Notes: a model not told the origin generated them from the sequence alone. 64,000 bases of DNA from Paratinospora sagittata (GCA_035771175.1 CM069606.1:27051816-27115815); one strand, 5' to 3'. Numbered from the stretch's first letter, positions 23,735 through 38,003 are shown. Translations and numbers: made by a program.

Positions 23735-24922
23735 TTAGCAGTTGCAGGTTAAAGAGCAAGAGAGTACAGAATGTTTTGAATTCAAAAAGTTGTTTAATCC
23801 AAAGTTGTTTTGGGCCTGCTAGACAACGGGAATCATCAAGGTGTTAGTAGAGAATATTTCAATTAAGATAACCTAGCAAAACTGTGTAAGGAATAGAAAA
23901 ATGGAGCAAGAAGAAGTGCCCACATTTTTCTCGTTAGAAATATCAGATTTTTGTCTCAGACGTGGATTGCGTGCTTTTGGGTTGTGTATCATGTTCTCTA
24001 TTGACAGACAGCAGGCTATAGCAGGTCTATGTACACAAACCCTAGAGCTCGAGTTCTTGACTTTCCGATAGCGTGTTATCAAGGCTTATGGCGCGCTATT
24101 GCCCATTTTACTAAAAATGGAAAGATCACGGCAACAGCTTTATAGCGAGTTATCAAATGGGATAGCGCGCTAGAGACAATTTTTCATAAAAACAAATGTT
24201 TTATTATAGAACCCTATCAGCGTGCTTTCAACACCAATAGTGCGTTAGTGCCTTATAGCAAATTTTGGCAAATTTGTGGAAAGCCTTATTTTAAAAATCT
24301 AAGGAACGATTCCGTTGACTCAAAACATATTGAGATAAGATTATAAACTTTAAAATAATTCAACAATCATTGAAATTATGACTAAAACCTTTCAAAAAAC
24401 ATTTTTTTTCAAAATGAAATACTATATCGAAGTGATTTTGAAGACTTTGCAATTTTCAGAGTTTTAGTGCTGAGATTGATCGAGAGGTTACCCTACACAC
24501 CAAAGATCAAACCAATGCATTAGACATGATATATGTCTTCGTTCTTCGAGCTTGATCTTTGTAGACTTCGATAGCTATTGTTTGATGTGTTGTTGATGAT
24601 TAGTTGTAGCTCTTAGAAAAAAAATACAGGTGATGTGTTCTTGTTTGATGTGTTTTCTTACCGGGAACACTTCATATACTTACAATTTAAAACAATAGAT
24701 AGCCTCTGGAAATCTCAGCACAAAAGGGATGTAATGATGAACTTGCGAAATAATGAGGTTATCTTCAAGACAGTTTGCAATTTTGATTCAGTTCAAAGAT
24801 TGTTCGGGCAAATGCAAGAATCACGACTTTCTTCTATTTAAACACTCTTTGGAAAGCTCAGTCTAACTTGCAAAAATCGTGTGTTCTATCTTTGAAAATC
24901 AGAGAATGAGGGCTTTATAGAA
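23735..24922 (+). repeat. Monomer M21 (1188 bp)
   Basis: Counterpart of M10 (CAGTTCAAAG, TTTCAAAAAAC, CAACAATCATT). A8. Confidence 0.96.
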
Positions 24923-26112
24923 TTAGCTGTTGCAGGTTAAAGAGCAAGAGAGTACAGAATGTTTTGAATTCAAAAAGTTGTTTAATCCAAAGTTGTTTTT
25001 GGCCTGCTAGACAACGGGAATCATCAAGGTGTTAGTAGAGAATATTTCAATTAAGATAACCTAGCAAAATTGTGTAAGGAATAGAAAAATGGAGCAAGAA
25101 GAAGTGCCCACATTTTTCTCGTTAGAAATATCAGATTTTTGTCTCAGACGTGGATTGCGTGCTTTTGGGTTGTGTATCACGTTCTCTATTGACAGACAGC
25201 AGGCTATAGCAGGTCTATGTACACAAACCCTAGAGCTCGAGTTTTTGACTTTCCGATAGCGTGTTATCAAGGCTTATGGCGCGCTTTTGCCCATTTTACT
25301 AAAAATGGAAAGATCACGGCAACAGCTTTATAGCGAGTTATCAAATGGGATAGCGCGCTAGAGACAATTTTTCGTAAAAACAAATGTTTTATTATAGAAC
25401 CCTATCAGCGTGCTTTCAACACCAATAGTGCGTTACTGCCTTATAGAAAATTTTGGCAAATGTGTGGAAAGCCTTATTTTAAAAATCTAAGGAACGATTC
25501 CGTTGACTCAAAACATATTGAGATAAGATTATAAACTTTAAAATAATTCAACACTCATTGAAATTATGACTAAAACCTTTCGAAAAACATTTTTTTTCAA
25601 AATGAAATACTATATCGAAGTGATTTTGAAGACTTTGCAATTTTCAGAGTTTTAGTGCTGAGATTGATCGAGAGGTGGTACTACACACCAAAGATCAAAC
25701 CAATGCATTAGACATGATATATGTCTCGGTTCTTCGAGCTTGATCTTTGTAGACTTCGATAGCTATTGTTTGATGTGTTGTTGATGATTAGTTGTAGCTC
25801 TTAGAAAAAAAAAATACAGGTGATATGTTCTTGTTTGATGTGTTTTCTTATCGGGAACACTTCATATACTTACAATTTAAAACAATAGATAGCCTCTGGA
25901 AATCTCAGCACAAAAGGGATGTAATGATGAACTTGCGAAATAGTGAGGTTATCTTCAAGACAGTTTGCAATTTTGATTCAGTTCGAAGATTGTTCGGGCA
26001 AATGCAAGAATCACGACTTTCTTCTATTTAAACACTCTTTGGAAAGCTCAGTCTAACTTGCAAAAATCGTGTGTTCAATCTTTGAAAATCAGAGAATGAG
26101 GGCATTATAAAA
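24923..26112 (+). repeat. Monomer M22 (1190 bp)
   Basis: The first ~750 bp match M11. At 25677-25680 it switches to the GGTA micro-inverted type with GTCTCGGTTC. A10. Private CTTATCGGG near 25847. Confidence 0.96.
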
Positions 26113-27302
26113 TTAGCTGTTGCAGGTTAAAGAGCAAGAGAGTACATAATGTTTTGAATTCAAAAAGTTGTTTAATACAAAGTTGTTTTGGGCCTGCTAG
26201 ACAACGGGAATCATCAAGGTGTTAGTAGAGAATATTTCAATTAAGATAACCTAGCAAAACTGTGAAAGGAATAGAAAAATGGAGCACGCAGAAGTGCCCA
26301 CATTTTTCTCTTTAGAAATATCAGATTTTTGTCTCAGACGTGGATTGCGTGCTTTTGGGTTGTGTAGCATGTTCTCTATTGACAGACAGCAGGCTATAGC
26401 AGGTCTATGTACACAAACCCTAGAGCTCGAGTTCTTGACTTTCCGATAGCGTGTTATCAAGGCTTATGGCGCGCTATTGCCCATTTTACTAAAAATGGAA
26501 AGATCACGGCAACAGCTTTATAGCGAGTTATCAAATGGGATAGCGCGCTAGAGACAATTTTTCATAAAAACAAATGTTTTATTATAGAACCCTATCAGCG
26601 TGCTTTCAACACCAATAGTGCGTTACTGCCTTATAGAAAATTTTGGCAAATGTGTGGAAAGCCTTATTTTAAAAATCTAAGGAACGATTCCGTTGACTCA
26701 AAACATATTGAGATAAGATTATAAACTTTAAAATAATTCAACACTCATTGAAATTATGACTAAAACCTTTCGAAAAACATTTTTTTTCAAAATGAAATAC
26801 TATATCGAAGTGATTTTGAAGACTTTGTAATTTTCAGAGTTTTAGTGCTGAGATTGATCGAGAGGTGGTACTACACACCAAAGATCAAACCAATGCATTA
26901 GACATGATATATGTCTCGGTTCTTCGAGCTTGATCTTTGTAGACTTCGATAGCTATTGTTTGATGTGTTGTTGATGATTAGTTGTAGCTCTTAGAAAAAA
27001 AAAATACAGGTGATGTGTTCTTGTTTGATGTGTTTTCTTACCGGGAACACTTCATATACTTACAATTTAAAACAATAGATAGCCTCTGGAAATCTCAGCA
27101 CAAAAGGGATGTAATGATGAACTTGCGAAATAATGAGGTTATCTTCAAGACAGTTTGCAATTTTGATTCAGTTCGAAGATTGTTCGGGCAAATGCAAGAA
27201 TCACGACTTTCTTCTATTTAAACACTCTTTGGAAAGCTCAGTCTAACTTGCAAAAATCGTGTGTTCTATCTTTGAAAATCAGAGAATGAGGGCTTTATAG
27301 AA
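26113..27302 (+). repeat. Monomer M23 (1190 bp)
   Basis: H class with CTCTTTAG and GAGTTCTTGAC. GGTA type at 26867-26870. Private AGTACATAATG and TTTGTAATTTT. A10. Confidence 0.96.
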
Positions 27303-28490
27303 TTAGCAGTTGCAGGTTAAAGAGCAAGAGAGTACAGAATGTTTTGAATTCAAAAAGTTGTTTAATCCAAAGTTGTTTTGGGCCTGCTAGACAACGGGAA
27401 TCATCAAGGTGTTAGTAGAGAATATTTCAATTAAGATAACCTAGCAAAACTGTGTAAGGAATAGAAAAATGGAGCAAGAAGAAGTGCCCACATTTTTCTC
27501 GTTAGAAATATCAGATTTTTGTCTCAGACGTGGATTGCGTGCTTTTGGGTTGTGTATCATGTTCTCTATTGACAGACAGCAGGCTATAGCAGGTCTATGT
27601 ACACAAACCCTAGAGCTCGAGTTTTTGACTTTCCGATAGCGTGTTATCAAGGCTTATGGCGCGCTATTGCCCATTTTACTAAAAATGGAAAGATCACGGC
27701 AACAGCTTTATAGCGAGTTATCAAATGGGATAGCGCGCTAGAGACAATTTTTCATAAAAACAAATGTTTTATTATAGAACCCTATCAGCGTGCTTTCAAC
27801 ACCAATAGTGCGTTAGTGCCTTATAGAAAATTTTGGCAAATTTGTGGAAAGCCTTATTTTAAAAATCTAAGGAACGATTCCGTTGACTCAAAACATATTG
27901 AGATAAGATTATAAACTTTAAATTAATTCAACAATCATTGAAATTATGACTAAAACCTTTCGAAAAACATTTTTTTTCAAAATGAAATACTATATCGAAG
28001 TGATTTTGAAGACTTTGCAATTTTCAGAGTTTTAGTGCTGAGATTGATCGAGAGGTTACCCTACACACCAAAGATCAAACCAATGCATTAGACATGATAT
28101 ATGTCTTCGTTCTTCGAGCTTGATCTTTGTAGACTTCGATAGCTATTGTTTGATGTGTTGTTGATGATTAGTTGTAGCTCTTAGAAAAAAAATACAGGTG
28201 ATGTGTTCTTGTTTGATGTGTTTTCTTACCGGGAACACTTCATATACTTACAATTTAAAACAATAGATAGCCTCTGGAAATCTCAGCACAAAAGGGATGT
28301 AATGATGAACTTGCGAAATAATGAGGTTATCTTCAAGACAGTTTGCAATTTTGATTCAGTTCGAAGATTGTTCGGGCAAATGCAAGAATCACGACTTTCT
28401 TCTATTTAAACACTCTTTGGAAAGCTCAGTCTAACTTGCAAAAATCGTGTGTTCTATCTTTGAAAATCAGAGAATTAGGGCTTTATAAAA
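27303..28490 (+). repeat. Monomer M24 (1188 bp)
   Basis: E class, A8. GCGTTAGTGCC, TAAATTAATTC (private) and CAACAATCATT. TACC type. Confidence 0.96.
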
Positions 28491-29680
28491 TTAGCTGTTG
28501 CAGGTTAAAGAGCAAGAGAGTACAGAATGTTTTGAATTCAAAAAGTTGTTTAATCCAAAGTTGTTTTGGGCCTGCTAGACAACGGGAATCATCAAGGTGT
28601 TAGTAGAGAATATTTCAATTAAGATAACCTAGCAAAACTGTGAAAGGAATAGAAAAATGGAGCACGCAGAAGTGCCCACATTTTTCTCGTTAGAAATATC
28701 AGATTTTTGTCTCAGACGTGGATTGCGTGCTTTTGGGTTGTGTAGCATGTTCTCTATTGACAGACAGCAGGCTATAGCAGGTCTATGTACACAAACCCTA
28801 GAGCTCGAGTTTTTGACTTTCCGATAGCGTGTAATCAAGGCTTAAGGCGCGCTATTGCCCATTTTACTAAAAATGGAAAGATCACGGCAACAGCTTTATA
28901 GCGAGTTATCAAATGGGATAGCGCGCTAGAGACAATTTTTCATAAAAACAAATGTTTTATTATAGAACCCTATCAGCGTGCTTTCAACACCAATAGTGCG
29001 TTACTGCCTTATAGAAAATTTTGGCAAATGTGTGGAAAGCCTTATTTTAAAAATCTAAGGAACGATTCCGTTGACTCAAAACATATTGAGATAAGATTAT
29101 AAACTTTAAAATAATTCAACACTCATTGAAATTATGACTAAAACCTTTCGAAAAACATTTTTTTTCAAAATGAAATACTATATCGAAGTGATTTTGAAGA
29201 CTTTGCAATTTTCAGAGTTTTAGTGCTGAGATTGATCGAGAGGTGGTACTACACACCAAAGATCAAACCAATGCATTAGACATGATATATGTCTCGGTTC
29301 TTCGAGCTTGATCTTTGTAGACTTCGATAGCTATTGTTTGATGTGTTGTTGATGATTAGTTGTAGCTCTTAGAAAAAAAAAATACAGGTGATGTGTTCTT
29401 GTTTGATGTGTTTTCTTACCGGGAACACTTCATATACTTACAATTTAAAACAATAGATAGCCTCTGGAAATCTCAGCACAAAAGGGATGTAATGATGAAC
29501 TTGCGAAATAATGAGGTTATCTTCAAGACAGTTTGCAATTTTGATTCAGTTCGAAGATTGTTCGGGCAAATGCAAGAATCACGACTTTCTTCTATTTAAA
29601 CACTCTTTGGAAAGCTCAGTCTAACTTGCAAAAATCGTGTGTTCAATCTTTGAAAATCAGAGAATGAGGGCATTATAAAA
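28491..29680 (+). repeat. Monomer M25 (1190 bp)
   Basis: H class, GGTA type at 29245-29248, A10. Private GTGTAATCAAGG near 28829. Confidence 0.96.
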
Positions 29681-30868
29681 TTAGCTGTTGCAGGTTAAAG
29701 AGCAAGAGAGTACAGAATGTTTTGAATTCAAAAAGTTGTTTAATACAAAGTTGTTTTGGGCCTGCTAGACAACGGGAATCATCAAGGTGTTAGTAGAGAA
29801 TATTTCAATTAAGATAACCTAGCAAAACTGTGAAAGGAATAGAAAAATGGAGCACGCAGAAGTGCCCACATTTTTCTCTTTAGAAATATCAGATTTTTGT
29901 CTCAGACGTGGATTGCGTGCTTTTGGGTAGTGTAGCATGTTCTCTATTGACAGACAGCAGGCTATAGCAGGTCTATGTACACAAACCCTAGAGCTCGAGT
30001 TCTTGACTTTCCGATAGCGTGTTATCAAGGCTTATGGCGCGCTATTGCCCATTTTACTAAAAATGGAAAGATCACGGCAACAGCTTTATAGCGAGTTATC
30101 AAATGGGATAGCGCGCTAGAGACAATTTTTCATAAAAACAAATGTTTTATTATAGAACCCTATCAGCGTGCTTTCAACACCAATAGTGCGTTAGTGCCTT
30201 ATAGAAAATTTTGGCAAATTTGTGGAAAGCCTTATTTTAAAAATCTAAGGAACGATTCCGTTGACTCAAAACATATTGAGATAAGATTATAAACTTTAAA
30301 ATAATTCAACAATCATTGAAATTATGACTAAAACCTTTCGAAAAACATTTTTTTTCAAAATGAAATACTATATCGAAGTGATTTTGAAGACTTTGCAATT
30401 TTCAGAGTTTTAGTGCTGAGATTGATCGAGAGGTTACCCTACACACCAAAGATCAAACCAATGCATTAGACATGATATATGTCTTCGTTCTTCGAGCTTG
30501 ATCTTTGTAGACTTCGATAGCTATTGTTTGATGTGTTGTTGATGATTAGTTGTAGCTCTTAGAAAAAAAATACAGGTGATGTGTTCTTGTTTGATGTGTT
30601 TTCTTACCGGGAACACTTCATATACTTACAATTTAAAACAATAGATAGCCTCTGGAAATCTCAGCACAAAAGGGATGTAATGATGAACTTGCGAAATAAT
30701 GAGGTTATCTTCAAGACAGTTTGCAATTTTGATTCAGTTCGAAGATTGTTCGGGCAAATGCAAGAATCACGACTTTCTTCTATTTAAACACTCTTTGGAA
30801 AGCTCAGTCTAACTTGCAAAAATCGTGTGTTCTATCTTTGAAAATCAGAGAATGAGGGCTTTATAAAA
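29681..30868 (+). repeat. Monomer M26 (1188 bp)
   Basis: H class with CTCTTTAG, GGGTAGTG and GAGTTCTTGAC. TACC type, A8. Dimer partner of M25. Confidence 0.96.
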
Positions 30869-32058
30869 TTAGCTGTTGCAGGTTAAAGAGCAAGAGAGTA
30901 CAGAATGTTTTGAATTCAAAAAGTTGTTTAATCCAAAGTTGTTTTGGGCCTGCTAGACAACGGGAATCATCAAGGTGTTAGTAGAAAATATTTCAATTAA
31001 GATAACCTAGTAAAACTGTGAAAGGAATAGAAAAATGGAGCACGCAGAAGTGCCCACATTTTTCTCGTTAGAAATATCAGATTTTTGTCTCAGACGTGGA
31101 TTGCGTGCTTTTGGGTTGTGTAGCATGTTCTCTATTGACAGACAGCAGGCTATAGCAGGTCTATGTACACAAACCCTAGAGCTCGAGTTTTTGACTTTCC
31201 GATAGCGTGTTATCAAGGCTTAAGGCGCGCTATTGCCCATTTTACTAAAAATGGAAAGACCACGGCAACAGCTTTATAGCGAGTTATCAAATGGGATTGC
31301 GCGCTAGAGACAATTTTTCATAAAAACAAATGTTTTATTATAGAACCCTATCAGCGTGCTTTCAACACCAATAGTGCGTTACTGCCTTATAGAAAATTTT
31401 GGCAAATGTGTGGAAAGCCTTATTTTAAAAATCTAAGGAACGATTCCGTTGACTCAAAACATATTGAGATAAGATTATAAACTTTAAAATAATTCAACAC
31501 TCATTGAAATTATGACTAAAACCTTTCGAAAAACATTTTTTTTCAAAATGAAATACTATATCGAAGTGATTTTGAAGACTTTGCAATTTTCAGAGTTTTA
31601 GTGCTGAGATTGATCGAGAGGTGGTACTACACACCAAAGATCAAACCAATGCATTAGACATGATATATGTCTCGGTTCTTCGAGCTTGATCTTTGTAGAC
31701 TTCGATAGCTATTGTTTGATGTGTTGTTGATGATTAGTTGTAGCTCTTAGAAAAAAAAAATACAGGTGATGTGTTCTTGTTTGATGTGTTTTCTTACCGG
31801 GAACACTTCATATACTTACAATTTAAAACAATAGATAGCCTCTGGAAATCTCAGCACAAAAGGGATGTAATGATGAACTTGCGAAATAATGAGGTTATCT
31901 TCAAGACAGTTTGCAATTTTGATTCAGTTCGAAGATTGTTCGGGCAAATGCAAGAATCACGACTTTCTTCTATTTAAACACTCTTTGGAAAGCTCAGTCT
32001 AACTTGCAAAAATCGTGTGTTCAATCTTTGAAAATCAGAGAATGAGGGCATTATAAAA
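30869..32058 (+). repeat. Monomer M27 (1190 bp)
   Basis: H class, GGTA type, A10. AGAAAATATTTC, CTAGTAAAAC, AAGACCACGG and GGGATTGCGC are shared with M29. The last variant breaks the TAGCGCGCTA palindrome. Confidence 0.96.
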
Positions 32059-33246
32059 TTAGCTGTTGCAGGTTAAAGAGCAAGAGAGTACAGAATGTTT
32101 TGAATTCAAAAAGTTGTTTAATACAAAGTTGTTTTGGGCCTGCTAGACAACGGGAATCATCAAGGTGTTAGTAGAGAATATTTCAATTAAGATAACCTAG
32201 CAAAACTGTGAAAGGAATAGAAAAATGGAGCACGCAGAAGTGCCCACATTTTTCTCTTTAGAAATATCAGATTTTTGTCTCAGACGTGGATTGCGTGCTT
32301 TTGGGTAGTGTAGCATGTTCTCTATTGACAGACAGCAGGCTATAGCAGGTCTATGTACACAAACCCTAGAGCTCGAGTTCTTGACTTTCCGATAGCGTGT
32401 TATCAAGGCTTATGGCGCGCTATTGCCCATTTTACTAAAAATGGAAAGATCACGGCAACAGCTTTATAGCGAGTTATCAAATGGGATAGCGCGCTAGAGA
32501 CAATTTTTCATAAAAACAAATGTTTTATTATAGAACCCTATCAGCGTGCTTTCAACACCAATAGTGCGTTAGTGCCTTATAGAAAATTTTGGCAAATTTG
32601 TGGAAAGCCTTATTTTAAAAATCTAAGGAACGATTCCGTTGACTCAAAACATATTGAGATAAGATTATAAACTTTAAAATAATTCAACAATCATTGAAAT
32701 TATGACTAAAACCTTTCGAAAAACATTTTTTTTCAAAATGAAATACTATATCGAAGTGATTTTGAAGACTTTGCAATTTTCAGAGTTTTAGTGCTGAGAT
32801 TGATCGAGAGGTTACCCTACACACCAAAGATCAAACCAATGCATTAGACATGATATATGTCTTCGTTCTTCGAGCTTGATCTTTGTAGACTTCGATAGCT
32901 ATTGTTTGATGTGTTGTTGATGATTAGTTGTAGCTCTTAGAAAAAAAATACAGGTGATGTGTTCTTGTTTGATGTGTTTTCTTACCGGGAACACTTCATA
33001 TACTTACAATTTAAAACAATAGATAGCCTCTGGAAATCTCAGCACAAAAGGGATGTAATGATGAACTTGCGAAATAATGAGGTTATCTTCAAGACAGTTT
33101 GCAATTTTGATTCAGTTCGAAGATTGTTCGGGCAAATGCAAGAATCACGACTTTCTTCTATTTAAACACTCTTTGGAAAGCTCAGTCTAACTTGCAAAAA
33201 TCGTGTGTTCTATCTTTGAAAATCAGAGAATGAGGGCTTTATAAAA
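32059..33246 (+). repeat. Monomer M28 (1188 bp)
   Basis: Same type as M26 (GGGTAGTG, CAACAATCATT). A8. Confidence 0.96.
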
Positions 33247-34436
33247 TTAGCTGTTGCAGGTTAAAGAGCAAGAGAGTACAGAATGTTTTGAATTCAAAAA
33301 GTTGTTTAATCCAAAGTTGTTTTGGGCCTGCTAGACAACGGGAATCATCAAGGTGTTAGTAGAAAATATTTCAATTAAGATAACCTAGTAAAACTGTGAA
33401 AGGAATAGAAAAATGGAGCACGCAGAAGTGCCCACATTTTTCTCGTTAGAAATATCAGATTTTTGTCTCAGACGTGGATTGCGTGCTTTTGGGTTGTGTA
33501 GCATGTTCTCTATTGACAGACAGCAGGCTATAGCAGGTCTATGTACACAAACCCTAGAGCTCGAGTTTTTGACTTTCCGATAGCGTGTTATCAAGGCTTA
33601 AGGCGCGCTATTGCCCATTTTACTAAAAATGGAAAGACCACGGCAACAGCTTTATAGCGAGTTATCAAATGGGATTGCGCGCTAGAGACAATTTTTCATA
33701 AAAACAAATGTTTTATTATAGAACCCTATCAGCGTGCTTTCAACACCAATAGTGCGTTACTGCCTTATAGAAAATTTTGGCAAATGTGTGGAAAGCCTTA
33801 TTTTAAAAATCTAAGGAACGATTCCGTTGACTCAAAACATATTGAGATAAGATTATAAACTTTAAAATAATTCAACACTCATTGAAATTATGACTAAAAC
33901 CTTTCGAAAAACATTTTTTTTCAAAATGAAATACTATATCGAAGTGATTTTGAAGACTTTGCAATTTTCAGAGTTTTAGTGCTGAGATTGATCGAGAGGT
34001 GGTACTACACACCAAAGATCAAACCAATGCATTAGACATGATATATGTCTCGGTTCTTCGAGCTTGATCTTTGTAGACTTCGATAGCTATTGTTTGATGT
34101 GTTGTTGATGATTAGTTGTAGCTCTTAGAAAAAAAAAATACAGGTGATGTGTTCTTGTTTGATGTGTTTTCTTACCGGGAACACTTCATATACTTACAAT
34201 TTAAAACAATAGATAGCCTCTGGAAATCTCAGCACAAAAGGGATGTAATGATGAACTTGCGAAATAATGAGGTTATCTTCAAGACAGTTTGCAATTTTGA
34301 TTCAGTTCGAAGATTGTTCGGGCAAATGCAAGAATCACGACTTTCTTCTATTTAAACACTCTTTGGAAAGCTCAGTCTAACTTGCAAAAATCGTGTGTTC
34401 AATCTTTGAAAATCAGAGAATGAGGGCATTATAAAA
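33247..34436 (+). repeat. Monomer M29 (1190 bp)
   Basis: Near copy of M27, 2378 bp downstream, including CTAGTAAAAC and GGGATTGCGC. GGTA type, A10. Confidence 0.96.
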
Positions 34437-35624
34437 TTAGCTGTTGCAGGTTAAAGAGCAAGAGAGTACAGAATGTTTTGAATTCAAAAAGTTGTTTAAT
34501 ACAAAGTTGTTTTGGGCCTGCTAGACAACGGGAATCATCAAGGTGTTAGTAGAGAATATTTCAATTAAGATAACCTAGCAAAACTGTGAAAGGAATAGAA
34601 AAATGGAGCACGCAGAAGTGCCCACATTTTTCTCTTTAGAAATATCAGATTTTTGTCTCAGACGTGGATTGCGTGCTTTTGGGTAGTGTAGCATGTTCTC
34701 TATTGACAGACAGCAGGCTATAGCAGGTCTATGTACACAAACCCTAGAGCTCGAGTTCTTGACTTTCCGATAGCGTGTTATCAAGGCTTATGGCGCGCTA
34801 TTGCCCATTTTACTAAAAATGGAAAGATCACGGCAACAGCTTTATAGCGAGTTATCAAATGGGATAGCGCGCTAGAGACAATTTTTCATAAAAACAAATG
34901 TTTTATTATAGAACCCTATCAGCGTGCTTTCAACACCAATAGTGCGTTAGTGCCTTATAGAAAATTTTGGCAAATTTGTGGAAAGCCTTATTTTAAAAAT
35001 CTAAGGAACGATTCCGTTGACTCAAAACATATTGAGATAAGATTATAAACTTTAAAATAATTCAACAATCATTGAAATTATGACTAAAACCTTTCGAAAA
35101 ACATTTTTTTTCAAAATGAAATACTATATCGAAGTGATTTTGAAGACTTTGCAATTTTCAGAGTTTTAGTGCTGAGATTGATCGAGAGGTTACCCTACAC
35201 ACCAAAGATCAAACCAATGCATTAGACATGATATATGTCTTCGTTCTTCGAGCTTGATCTTTGTAGACTTCGATAGCTATTGTTTGATGTGTTGTTGATG
35301 ATTAGTTGTAGCTCTTAGAAAAAAAATACAGGTGATGTGTTCTTGTTTGATGTGTTTTCTTACCGGGAACACTTCATATACTTACAATTTAAAACAATAG
35401 ATAGCCTCTGGAAATCTCAGCACAAAAGGGATGTAATGATGAACTTGCGAAATAATGAGGTTATCTTCAAGACAGTTTGCAATTTTGATTCAGTTCGAAG
35501 ATTGTCCGGGCAAATGCAAGAATCACGACTTTCTTCTATTTAAACACTCTTTGGAAAGCTCAGTCTAACTTGCAAAAATCGTGTGTTCTATCTTTGAAAA
35601 TCAGAGAATGAGGGCATTATAAAA
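34437..35624 (+). repeat. Monomer M30 (1188 bp)
   Basis: Near copy of M28. Private GATTGTCCGGG near 35502, and AGGGCATTAT instead of AGGGCTTTAT at its end. A8. Confidence 0.96.
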
Positions 35625-36815
35625 TTAGCTGTTGCAGGTTAAAGAGCAAGAGAGTACAGAATGTTTTGAATTCAAAAAGTTGTTTAATCCAAAGTTGTTT
35701 TGGGCCTGCTAGACAACGGGAATCATCAAGGTGTTAGTAGAGAATATTTCAATTAAGATAACCTAGCAAAACTGTGAAAGGAATAGAAAAATGGAGCACG
35801 CAGAAGTGCCCACATTTTTCTCGTTAGAAATATCAGATTTTTGTCTCAGACGTGGATTGCGTGCTTTTGGGTTGTGTAGCATGTTCTCTATTGACAGACA
35901 GCAGGCTATAGCAGGTCTATGTACACAAACCCTAGAGCTCGAGTTTTTGACTTTCCGATAGCGTGTTATCAAGGCTTAAGGCGCGCTATTGCCCATTTTA
36001 CTAAAAATGGAAAGACCACGGCAACAGCTTTATAGCGAGTTATCAAATGGGATAGCGCGCTAGAGACAATTTTTCATAAAAACAAATGTTTTATTATAGA
36101 ACCCTATCAGCGTGCTTTCAACACCAATAGTGCGTTACTGCCTTATAGAAAATTTTGGCAAATGTGTGGAAAGCCTTATTTTAAAAATCTAAGGAACGAT
36201 TCCGTTGACTCAAAACATATTGAGATAAGATTATAAACTTTAAAATAATTCAACACTCATTGAAATTATGACTAAAACCTTTCGAAAAACATTTTTTTTC
36301 AAAATGAAATACTATATCGAAGTGATTTTGAAGACTTTGCAATTTTCAGAGTTTTAGTGCTGAGATTGATCGAGAGGTGGTACTACACACCAAAGATCAA
36401 ACCAATGCATTAGACATGATATATGTCTCGGTTCTTCGAGCTTGATCTTTGTAGACTTCGATAGCTATTGTTTGATGTGTTGTTGATGATTAGTTGTAGC
36501 TCTTAGAAAAAAAAAAATACAGGTGATGTGTTCTTGTTTGATGTGTTTTCTTACCGGGAACACTTCATATACTTACAATTTAAAACAATAGATAGCCTCT
36601 GGAAATCTCAGCACAAAAGGGATGTAATGATGAACTTGCGAAATAATGAGGTTATCTTCAAGACAGTTTGCAATTTTGATTCAGTTCGAAGATTGTTCGG
36701 GCAAATGCAAGAATCACGACTTTCTTCTATTTAAACACTCTTTGGAAAGCTCAGTCTAACTTGCAAAAATCGTGTGTTCAATCTTTGAAAATCAGAGAAT
36801 GAGGGCATTATAAAA
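35625..36815 (+). repeat. Monomer M31 (1191 bp)
   Basis: H class, GGTA type, A11. Has AAGACCACGG but the usual GGGATAGCGC. Confidence 0.96.
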
Positions 36816-38003
36816 TTAGCTGTTGCAGGTTAAAGAGCAAGAGAGTACAGAATGTTTTGAATTCAAAAAGTTGTTTAATACAAAGTTGTTTTGGGCCTGC
36901 TAGACAACGGGAATCATCAAGGTGTTAGTAGAGAATATTTCAATTAAGATAACCTAGCAAAACTGTGAAAGGAATAGAAAAATGGAGCACGCAGAAGTGC
37001 CCACATTTTTCTCTTTAGAAATATCAGATTTTTGTCTCAGACGTGGATTGCGTGCTTTTGGGTAGTGTAGCATGTTCTCTATTGACAGACAGCAGGCTAT
37101 AGCAGGTCTATGTACACAAACCCTAGAGCTCGAGTTCTTGACTTTCCGATAGCGTGTTATCAAGGCTTATGGCGCGCTATTGCCCATTTTACTAAAAATG
37201 GAAAGATCACGGCAACAGCTTTATAGCGAGTTATCAAATGGGATAGCGCGCTAGAGACAATTTTTCATAAAAACAAATGTTTTATTATAGAACCCTATCA
37301 GCGTGCTTTCAACACCAATAGTGCGTTAGTGCCTTATAGAAAATTTTGGCAAATTTGTGGAAAGCCTTATTTTAAAAATCTAAGGAACGATTCCGTTGAC
37401 TCAAAACATATTGAGATAAGATTATAAACTTTAAAATAATTCAACAATCATTGAAATTATGACTAAAACCTTTCGAAAAACATTTTTTTTCAAAATGAAA
37501 TACTATATCGAAGTGATTTTGAAGACTTTGCAATTTTCAGAGTTTTAGTGCTGAGATTGATCGAGAGGTTACCCTACACACCAAAGATCAAACCAATGCA
37601 TTAGACATGATATATGTCTTCGTTCTTCGAGCTTGATCTTTGTAGACTTCGATAGCTATTGTTTGATGTGTTGTTGATGATTAGTTGTAGCTCTTAGAAA
37701 AAAAATACAGGTGATGTGTTCTTGTTTGATGTGTTTTCTTACCGGGAACACTTCATATACTTACAATTTAAAACAATAGATAGCCTCTGGAAATCTCAGC
37801 ACAAAAGGGATGTAATGATGAACTTGCGAAATAATGAGGTTATCTTCAAGACAGTTTGCAATTTTGATTCAGTTCGAAGATTGTTCGGGCAAATGCAAGA
37901 ATCACGACTTTCTTCTATTTAAACACTCTTTGGAAAGCTCAGTCTAACTTGCAAAAATCGTGTGTTCTATCTTTGAAAATCAGAGAATGAGGGCTTTATA
38001 AAA
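36816..38003 (+). repeat. Monomer M32 (1188 bp)
   Basis: M26 type (CTCTTTAG, GGGTAGTG, CAACAATCATT). A8. Confidence 0.96.

Larger units (their letters stand above)
19486..25668 (+). repeat. Higher-order block A, second copy with one extra monomer
   Basis: Counterpart of the block at 7600-12605. It contains M17 (second part), M18, M19, M20, M21 and the first part of M22. M20 is the inserted monomer: its first part carries the TATAGCAAA variant of M21, while its second part carries GATCCAACC and the CTCTGAAAA variant of M19, so it looks like an unequal-exchange product. Confidence 0.9.
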
